Assembly (NCBI RefSeq): GCF_025766255.1
Contig: NW_026516769.1
Location: forward strand, 98,555 to 162,554
Source of the DNA: Zychaea mexicana
Taxonomy: Eukaryota; Mucoromycota; Mucoromycetes; Mucorales; Lichtheimiaceae
Reading direction: 5' to 3'
Length of the DNA: 64,000 nucleotides
Shown here in pieces: positions 56,398 to 64,000 of this stretch. Each line of letters starts with the position of its first letter. Positions within the stretch are counted from its first letter, which is position 1. The notes under the pieces were generated by a model. The model was not told the DNA's origin and did not search any database. It saw only the letters and a program-made list of their open reading frames with translations. The position numbers were made by a program, and so were the translations under genes.

Positions 56398-58842
56398 CAG
56401 TGAACCCCCGCTTTTTGCAACAGCAGGAATACCGTCAAAAAAGTTGCAAAATCTGAGGATCTGCAAAATGTGAATATGTTACACAAGTGGGATCGATAAG
56501 CTAGCAAAGTGTAATTAGTATACACCAATTAAAAGAGTGCGGTCTATCATTATAGCTCAGTGATAATATCTACGTATAGCCTAGCTTCTTTTTGCAATCA
56601 TTACTTCTTCTCTTCTATTCAACTTCTTTTTCATCATGGGCAAAGCCAAATATGAGAAGCTCACTGACGAGCAAAATGACATCATCTACAACTATTACAT
56701 CCAAAAGGAGAAAGCTAACGTCAAGATCAGTTTCAAGGATCTAGTTGCTTGGGCTAAAATTGAGTTGAACCTCGAAAATATGCCTCATGTGACGACGATT
56801 ACAAGAATGATCCAGGGTCGAAAGCAAGACGAACAAAATGGCATCGATCGTCACAGAAAAAAGAAAGACCGAGCAAAGTTTCCAGTATGTGTTCCTATTT
56901 GCTTCCAGGTGTATTTTACGACAGAAATAGTAATAAAACAAACTATAATAGCAACTTGAACATGCATTGTACATGTGGATCGAGCAGCGCTACCATAAGC
57001 GCTCTCCAATTAACTGGAGATTGATCATTCGTGCCGGAAAAGAATTTGCACAGGACATGGGCATTTCTGAGGAACAATTTTGCTTTTCCAATGGATGGGA
57101 GAACAGATTCCAGCGTCGTTACCAGCTGAAGGTGCATAAGGTACACGGTGAGGCTTCATCTGCAGATGTTAGCCTAGCTGCTGCCAAACTTCCGGAAGTC
57201 TAAGCAAAATGTGCACAGTATGCTCTCAAGGACATTTACAACATGGATGAAACAGCAGTATTCTACTCAAGTGCCCAACTACTACCATTGCTCCTGCATC
57301 CTTCAAGGGCGTTAAGTTGGATAAAACGCGGTTGACACTTGTGTTAACGACCAATGCAGACGGCTCTGACAAATGGTATAACTATCAAGGGGCATATTGG
57401 ATAATAGAATTTGAGAATCATCCTTTGATATAGTAGAGTGTTAACCACGATAGTTAAATGATATAATATGCAAGCAGCTAATAATATTACTTACTACAGG
57501 TTTCCATGGTTTATCGGCAAATCCCAAAATCGAGCATGCTTTAAGAAGGTACTTCATCATTATACCCAATAGGTGCATATTTGCTTACATAGTGTTTGTT
57601 TGTCTGGTAGAGAGGAAAGGATGGTTATCCAAACATTAGCGTGATGAATTATCGAGCAAATGCCAACGCATGGATGACGCGTGAGATTTTCTATGATTAT
57701 CTCAAAAAACTAGATAACTCAATGAGGCATCAAAAACGCAAGATCCTTTTGCTGCTGGATAACTTTTCTGGGCACTTTTGTGATTACGAGCCAACCAACG
57801 TTGAGCTTTTATATTTGCCACCCAACACGACGTCGATAATGCAGCCATTGGATGCTGGTATAATCAGTAGCTTCAAGGTGCATTTCAAGTATGTACAAGA
57901 ATAAGATCTCATGCATATCATGTAAGGAGAGGTGATTATTTGTATACTAAAGCAGTTAACTTCAGGAATAAGCAATATGAAAAGGCTTACGAGAAAATTA
58001 AGTACCGTTTGGAGCAAGGTCTACCAGCAAATGATGGCAATGTTTTCCGTGTGGAAATCATTTTTGGTATGGCTTGGTGTCTTGAGGCTTGGTATAAAGA
58101 CGTTAAGCCTTCTACAATCGCAAATTGCTTTAAGAAGACAAAGGTGGTAGAGGGTGCAACTAACAGCATTAGCAATGGATCTGGTTGTGAAGATGAAGTA
58201 GCCCTAGGTCAGATCAATGATCATTTGAGCCATATATATGGGAGCCATGATCTTCAAAACTTCACTTTTGATGCCGATCCACCTGAGGAAGTAGCAGCTG
58301 TTCATCCAGTGCTAACCAATGATTAAATTCTTAAAGCTGTGCTTGATGAAGCAGTTGTAGATGCAAATTCGATTGCTGAAGCTGCTAATGATTCTGGAGA
58401 GCCTTCTAATGATGCTCCATGTCAATCTCCAAAGTACACAAATCAGGAGAAGGCTCGGATGGTGGAAAAAGTCATCGAGATTTTGATTGATCCAGAACAT
58501 CAAGAGATCAAAGATCAGCTTCGAAAAATTCGTGACAATTTTCGTAGAAAAAGTCAGTCAAAGCAATCAGCAATCACAACTTTCTTTATTTAGTTTAAAA
58601 CCTCTCATATAATAGAATATATTAGTGTATCTCTTTTGTCACTGGTTCGGGTCTCACCATCTCCGAAGTTTGAGGCTAATAAGGCTGAAGCGGGAAATTG
58701 CAGGTCCCGATTTCCGAGTTGCAATCTGCAAAAACTGAGGAATCTGCAATTTTACTAAGTGTTGAGCAGGAATCTGCTCAAAAAAAGTTGCAAAAAGCGG
58801 GGATCTGCAATAATCGGGGGTGCAAAAAGCGGGGGTTCACTG
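56398..58842 (+). mobile_element. Complete pogo/Tigger-like transposon (2445 bp)
   Basis: Terminal inverted repeats CAGTGAACCCCCGCTTTTTG at both ends, flanked by TA (56396-56397 and 58843-58844). The block S2 copy at 28131-28150 shows the uninterrupted site with one TA fewer, which proves the insertion. Subterminal regions contain repeated TCTGCAA and GTTGCAAAA motifs. It carries one decayed transposase gene. Confidence 0.9.
56636..58593 (+). pseudogene. pogo-like DDE_1 transposase with CENP-B-type DNA-binding domains, inactivated
   Basis: Exon 1 (56636-56884) has a psq/CENP-B N-terminal HTH (KLTDEQNDIIYNYYIQKEK). After an intron to about 56954, an HTH_CENPB domain (HALYMWIEQRYHKRS, then WENRFQRRYQLKVHK) follows. 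The DDE_1 core shows YNMDETAVFY (first Asp), an intron, FPWFIGKSQNRACFKK, another intron, NYRANANAWMTREIFYDYL, KILLLLDNFSGH (second Asp) and NTTSIMQPLDAGII (third Asp), then a C-terminal helical region. Lesions: TAA at 57201-57203, a frame slip near 57275, TAA at 58324-58326. Both TAA codons would fit CAA to TAA changes. Confidence 0.85.
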
Positions 58843-59506
58843 TATATATATAACTTCCTTTTTTTATTTTTTGTATTAAGATTTTTTATTCTGTTTCTTT
58901 GTTTTACTTTATATTTATACTCAAATACATTATTATAATCTTTTTTTATCTGTATACTAAATTGTTTAATTTCATCATCAAAATTTATAATTACTTATTT
59001 AATATTTAGCTCCTCTATTTTTTTGTCAAAAACATTCTTTTTAAATTTTTGAAAAATGATTCATCATTTAATATATTTTTGAAATTATCTATCTCATCCA
59101 TTTTTATTTCATAATATAATATAATATAAAAATCAATTTTGTTTTATTTAATATATATCTTATAATTTCTGTAAACTACTTAAGGATAACTCCATTTCTT
59201 TTTGTTAGGTTGTTGCTACAAGTAACCCTGCCACATCATTTATTAATCAATTTGCAAACACAAACAAGGGCAAGAAGAAGGCCAGATACTTCAACATATG
59301 TGTATATGTGTATCTACATTTTTATTGCAATGCCTATTAGGGGTTGCAATCTGACCTGTGGTCAAAACCAACCTGCGGGTTGAGGACAGTGTTAGGAAAC
59401 ATCATTAGTTGTCAATATGTCTGCTATAGAACTATAGCATAAAACGTACTTAATTCTTTTATTGTGGAATTATACTTTATATTCAACAGTATAGGATTAG
59501 TAAGCT
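58843..59506 (+). repeat. Block S2, copy 2, right part, with hAT-like element fragment
   Basis: Continues the match to 28138-28945. It includes the second, frameshifted AT-rich coding remnant (about 58860-59120, minus) and a mutated left end of the hAT-like element (from 59338) with an internal deletion of over 100 bp. It stops at 59506 where E2 begins. Confidence 0.75.
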
Positions 59507-59954
59507 ACATGCTTCTTCCTATCTTTTTTTATATTGCCCAGTTGCTCATCATCAATACTTGATTTAGTGAAACAAGTGAACTAAAAGCTTTTTTTTTCTT
59601 TGACGAGATTACACCTACTTAGTCTATAGGTTAAGGTCATTTGAAAAGCGCAAGCGAGACTTCAGTGGTTATGGGTTTGGACACGAATGTGTAGGGGCAC
59701 GTAGTTCATTAATTATGGGCGCTTTTTTTAATAGTAAGCAACAAGGTGCGTAGCCAGCCCATATAACGAATATGTATTGTATAGCCATACACACTTTGGA
59801 TTCTGACTTTTCTTTCTTTTGCTCTTCAATTAGTGTCAAGCTAGTGAATAAATTCGTATCAAGAGAACCATTTATATTACTATGATTATTGACATTATCA
59901 AGGCTTTCTTTCTATTTGATGAGGTGCTGACAAGGCGAAACAATCAACGATCTT

Positions 59955-60365
59955 TTGTTTTATGGATGTCTATTTATTTACTTTTCTTGGTGCGCCCCTA
60001 CACAGGTCTCATGTTGGATATATATATCAAGTTGTTTGGTTCGATTTAAAAGGAATGTCATGATTAGTGCCTTGGAAAATAAGTTAAAGAATATATTACG
60101 TTGCTTTTTTCATTATTTTATTGTGCATGATGATGATGATGCTAATTTGTTGTTGCTATGTAGCCCGGTTCATTCAATGATCATCAACCCGAAAGATTCC
60201 ATTTATAATAACAAATTGACAGAAGATTTAAATGATATCCGTGATTTAAAAGCAATTGAATTCGATGAGCCATTACCAAAAGAGCTTCATGAGTATTTGT
60301 ACCCATTTGAAGGAAAGGCAATATCAGTGCAACATTTACAATACCATTCGCATACAAAGAAATAA
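59955..60365 (+). pseudogene. Partial second R1-like gene in the outer arm (E2)
   Basis: Counterpart of 45831-46241, with a few substitutions (SWCAPTQ against SWWAPTQ, ENKL against ESKL). Same motif KAIEFDEPLPKELHEYLY. The following exon-like piece near 60397-60480 (DKLNDALIENVNKVARF) lacks a clear continuation. Confidence 0.5.
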
Positions 60366-60668
60366 AGATGGGACTTACCTTTTCAATATATAATGCAGCT
60401 GATAAACTGAACGATGCTCTTATAGAAAACGTTAACAAAGTTGCCAGATTTGTTTTGTTACAAACTGTATTTTTTATGATTTACTGCTTTTCTTTATATT
60501 GGTATTTATAATAAAAATGAATTTAAAGATATATAAGTTTTGTGCTGTTTTGAGGGTTATTTCTATATGATAATATCTAGAGACCTTTGATATGGTTGAG
60601 AATACAGGGAATCAGTATGGGTAAAAATTTGGTAAAGGAAAATTGTTCGGTACGTTGGTGGGTAATAT

Positions 60669-62353
60669 CTAGTTACTTAGTTTTAATTTTTTACTAGATG
60701 TGTTGCTAGTTGTGGTGTTAGTACTTGATGAAGATGGTTTGGAACTAGGAGCCAAAGGAGAATTAATAGCTGATGGGATTACAGATCTTTTTTTGCCTTT
60801 GTGGCCAACAGGGGTGATTTCATCGTCTTTCAAAGCTGCGACCGTCTCCAATAAGTAACCACACATGCAGTAAACCAACTCCATGATGGGTACCAATTGC
60901 TTTACACATACATCAGGATCAGTGGGAAATTCTACTCTTTCTGAGTATGTCAATCGACATGCAGATCCTTTTGGACTATCCAGGATAATAACACTAATAT
61001 GAAATCCTATAAATAGATCTTTGTCAATAAAATATAGATGTATACATCATCACCCCCCCCCAGCAATATCTTACCAGATATAATAAACGCAGCTGTTTTG
61101 GCTTTGCGAATACACGAAGGAAATGCGTTTGTTAAAGAAACAAAAAAGTCCTTTAACATCTTTGGAGCTTTAAGTCCACTTTCGCAGAGTTCTTTTGTTC
61201 CGGTTTCCCCATCGTCTGCTAAGCCAACTTCCGAGAATGCGATTTCATGATTGAGATATACACATTTCAAATCTAGTTGGCAGCCTGATATTTGTTTAGC
61301 GACAGCGTCTGTTGTAGCTAAAGCTCGGTTTTGGTTATGTCTCACTGTTGATGCCAAAGATTTTTTCTTTCCACTAAACATAGGAACCACAGTTAGATAT
61401 TATGTTACATATGTTTACAAATGATGTAATAATAACTTACGAGCTTGCTCGGATTTTTGTAGATGAAAAGCATTTGGCAATAAAAAACCAAATGCGATAT
61501 TCGACATCGTCTTCAGTAAAGTCGTCAGCAAGGATGTTGTAGTTGTATAAATTTACTGTTTCTTGGATCGTATTCCATGCCCAAAACAAGTCTGGCTGTT
61601 TTGCTGGATAAAAATGTTTTTCCATGAGAGCATCATCCAATGCATCGACTGTTTTCTATTTTTTTTTCAGAAAAGATAGGTTTAACCTTCAGTTATCTGT
61701 ATGTATACGACATTGTAAATATTGTACTGATCTTACCTTTCCTTTGAATGAGTATAAGTACTCATTGAGCTCTTTTGGTAATGGCTCATCGAATTCAATT
61801 GCTTTAAAATCATGGATATCATTTAAATCCTCTTCAGTGAATTTGTTATCGTAAATGGGATCATTCGGGTTGATAATCATTGAATGAACCGGGCTACATA
61901 GCAACAACAAATTAGCATAATTAAACATGAACACAACTTGGTATATTATAAACTTATTGTTCAAAAGGTGTTTTCATGGCAATATCTTGCATAAATTCTT
62001 CAAGAATTGCTCCACTTGGTAACCGCCAAACATTACCAGCCTTGATGGCATCATCATACTTCTTTTTCACCTCTGCAAATGCTTCTTCTGTCATAATCCT
62101 TCCTGAGTGATTGCTCTTGCTATTGGAAGTAGTAGTGGTAGCCTGTTTTTTCACTTCTTGAGTTTTACTTTTGATTCTGGGCCAGTCAATTTCCTGCGTG
62201 CATAATAGAAATCATCAGTATATTACAGTAAAGATATAGCAACAGAAAAAAATTACTTACTTCTTCTTTATTTACTTCAATTTTTTCTTGCCTTACTACT
62301 TTGAAAAAGCTTTTTGACCATATACGACATAAGTCTTGGCACAAATCAGTCAT
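60669..62353 (-). CDS. Family R1 gene, copy 3: best-preserved copy, function unknown
   Basis: Multi-exon gene carried in the arm of E2. From ATG 62353: exon 1 to KIEVNKEE (about 62262); exon 2 from EIDWPRIKSKTQEVKK to PFEQ; exon 3 with PVHSMIINPNDPIYDNK and EFDEPLPKELNEYLYSFKGK; exon 4 VDALDDALMEKHFYPAKQ to STKIRAS; exon 5 GKKKSLASTVRHNQNRAL, DLKCVYLNHEIAFSEVGLAD, GLKAPKMLKDFFVSL to AAFIISG; exon 6 FHISVIILDSPKGSACRL to a Ser/Thr-rich tail and KKLKLSN. All later exons are open here, unlike copies 1 and 2; the exon 2-3 junction after FEQ (TAA follows in every copy) is unresolved. The D...E-x pattern in exon 5 faintly resembles a PD-(D/E)XK nuclease. It resembles expanded Mucorales families I know only as hypothetical proteins. 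Confidence 0.55.
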
Positions 62354-62443
62354 ACTGGCGATTTGCTCGAGATTTTTGTTAAAAAATTCCTCTGAGGTTT
62401 AATCAATAATTTAGTGATTACAAAAAATTCCTAATTTTTTATC

Positions 62444-64000
62444 AATCACTAGATTATTAAAATTGTATATATCTTTTTATATTTATTTAAATATTAATTA
62501 TGTCATAAATAACAACAACTATTAGCTTCAAATCATCTTCCAAAAAAAAAAGAACAACAAACAACAACATTGACATGTTCTTGTTTTTTCCTAATGGTAG
62601 AATAAATGAACACTGTTTATGAGGCATTTGTAGGCAAATGTTTAGATTGATTACTATTATTCTAGGGTTATGACTACCGTCATAATGACCAGCTAACCAC
62701 ATCATCGAAAATTAAAGATTTTCTCTGACCACCCCTAATTATATTGATCATTATTTATCATTTAAAAATAAAACTTAACAACTAAATATATAAAATAAAT
62801 AAAAAATAAAAAAAATTAATAAAGTATTGAACAGCCTGCAATACAAATATTTATCTCTTTTCTTAAAAAATAGTTTATTGATAGAAATTACCCTAGCATA
62901 AAAACATAATTTGTGTTACAAATAATTGTTTTCTAATATATATAAATAAGAACATAAAAAGCCTGTTGAGGGTTTGTTGTTATTATTGTTATTGTTATTT
63001 ATTTTGAGGAGGAGGAGGAACAGAAAAAGAAAACAATTTGTTTTATTTCTCTTATAAATCATATAATAAAAAGAGAAGTGCTACGCATACGAGTTTTTTT
63101 TCTTACGCATACAAGTTTTTCTGAGCGGGTTTTTAAAGTAGTTGTGTTGTGAAACCTTGTATAGCCAATCCAATTGCCAGTCTTACATATACGAGTTTTT
63201 GCTAAAGGAACTGAACAGCATATGCGTACGAGTTTTTGTCTATCTATCAATCTTCTGTTTTTTTGAATGGCCTTGTCAAAATAAATAGCTATTGTCATAC
63301 TTCTTGATGTACAAACTGCTCATTAAATGGGCGCAATGGATTTATTTACGCTGTTCTTTTTGAGATCTTACACGTCTGTTCTGCCACCATACAGTAATGG
63401 CATATATAAGTTTTGCACTCGCTTCTTTTCTTTAATTTCTTAGCCTTTTCCACAATATTTGATGCTACACCAAGCGATATCAGGACTCTAATCAATCAAA
63501 CAACTCACTTGTTCATGTGAACGAGTTTTCTACCGAGTCCACATAGGTAGCAATCACTTATAAAAGAGCTCTGGGCAGCGCTCTTTTATGCTTACGAGTT
63601 TTTTTAACCTGTTTCCACGTAAATCATAAGTAGCAGGGACACGTTTTGACAGTTATCTGCTTACACGTACGAGTTTCTTCTATCCTGGTTCCACGTAGAT
63701 CATCAGAAGCTGGGATATGTTTTGACAGCTATCTGCTTACGCGTACGAGTTTCTTCTATCCTGGTTCCACGTAGATCATAAGAAGCTGGGATATGTTTTG
63801 ACAGCCATCTGCTTACGCATACGAGTTTTTCCTATTCTGGTTCCACGTGAATCATAAGTAGCTGGGATATGTTTTGACAGCTGTCTGCTTACGCGTACAA
63901 GTTTTCTCTACTCTGGTTACAGTGGGTTATTTGTTATTTGAAAACCGTTCAACAGCTCCACAGGAAGTGGAAGTCTCATAGGATAGTTGCTTACTATACT
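62444..64000 (+). repeat. Inner arm of E2 with subterminal motif array
   Basis: Direct copy of 36229-37750. The motif CTTACGCGTACGAGTTT and variants recur near 63080, 63103, 63183, 63222, 63591, 63660, 63736, 63812 and 63888. The 76-bp tandem unit is present about five times here and about four times in E1, showing unit-number variation. Confidence 0.75.

Larger units (their letters stand above)
59507..64000 (+). mobile_element. Giant inverted-arm element E2, left arm (runs off the window)
   Basis: Starts ACATGCTTCTTCC inside block S2 (site AGTAAGCTA/TAAGC in copy 1). It contains, in order, an outer arm (59507-60668), the R1 gene (60669-62353, minus), the inner arm (62444 onward) and the motif array. 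This reproduces the arm of E1 without its two insertions. The core (transposase) would lie beyond 64000. Confidence 0.7.

Noticed and set aside
56555..56590. tRNA-like A-box (TAGCTCAGTGATAA)
   Set aside because: No matching B-box or cloverleaf could be formed; it lies in the 5' region of the pogo-like element.

Overview
The window looks like nuclear DNA of a filamentous fungus, most likely one of the Mucoromycota (Mucorales-like). Genes are split by many short introns (about 60-120 bp, GT..AG). Proteins carry long Gln/Ser/Thr runs. The repeat families resemble those I know from Mucorales: LINE tails with zf-RVT-like ends, FAR1/MULE transposons and expanded nuclease-like families. Species cannot be named from the sequence alone.

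Positions 1-25,400 are an ordinary gene-rich segment with eight genes: a PDR-type ABC transporter (1251-6266 +), the tRNA m1A58 methyltransferase catalytic subunit Trm61 (6504-7877 -), a probable Mis14/Nsl1 kinetochore protein sharing a promoter with it (8080-8979 +), an Iml2/TTC39-family TPR protein (9177-12656 +), a Cut8/Sts1-like proteasome tether candidate (12937-14004 -), acetate kinase (15067-16533 +), a RING/TRAF-type zinc-finger protein (16809-19157 +), the rRNA-processing factor Utp25 (19365-22845 -) and the GPI transamidase catalytic subunit Gpi8 (23703-25396 -). That makes nine calls, two of which (Nsl1, Cut8) are tentative. Spliced reading frames were reconstructed by hand and all close in frame.

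Positions about 26,880-64,000 are an AT-rich transposon island with nested insertions. From left to right: a 5'-truncated LINE tail with a 13-bp target duplication; IS630/Tc1-like fragments; a 1.2-kb hAT-like MITE; and then a giant inverted-arm element (E1, truncated at about 32,200, right end near 49,455). E1 has a MULE transposase with SWIM finger and AT-hook, followed by a peptidase-like domain and an RTC4-like domain, all in its core. Each of its arms carries a copy of one multi-exon gene (family R1). A second copy of the arm (E2) starts at 59,507 and leaves the window at 64,000. Between E1 and E2 lie a MITE-interrupted pseudogene with a PD-(D/E)XK-like motif, an inverted copy of a 1-kb block, and a complete pogo-like transposon.

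The most unusual items are two insertions inside E1. One (33,897-36,228) is a two-gene transposon: an intact DDE transposase of the HARBI/DDE_4 type with a C-terminal chromodomain, converging on a small Cys/His-rich protein gene. The other is a tandem pair of 1,374-bp units (46,509-47,882 and 47,898-49,271). Each unit encodes only a relative of that small Cys/His protein, followed by a dense array of about a dozen perfect hairpins with 3-nt loops and five CGTCTGG motifs. Empty-site comparisons inside the window define both insertions, each with a 3-bp target duplication. They may be the autonomous and non-autonomous forms of an undescribed two-component element family.
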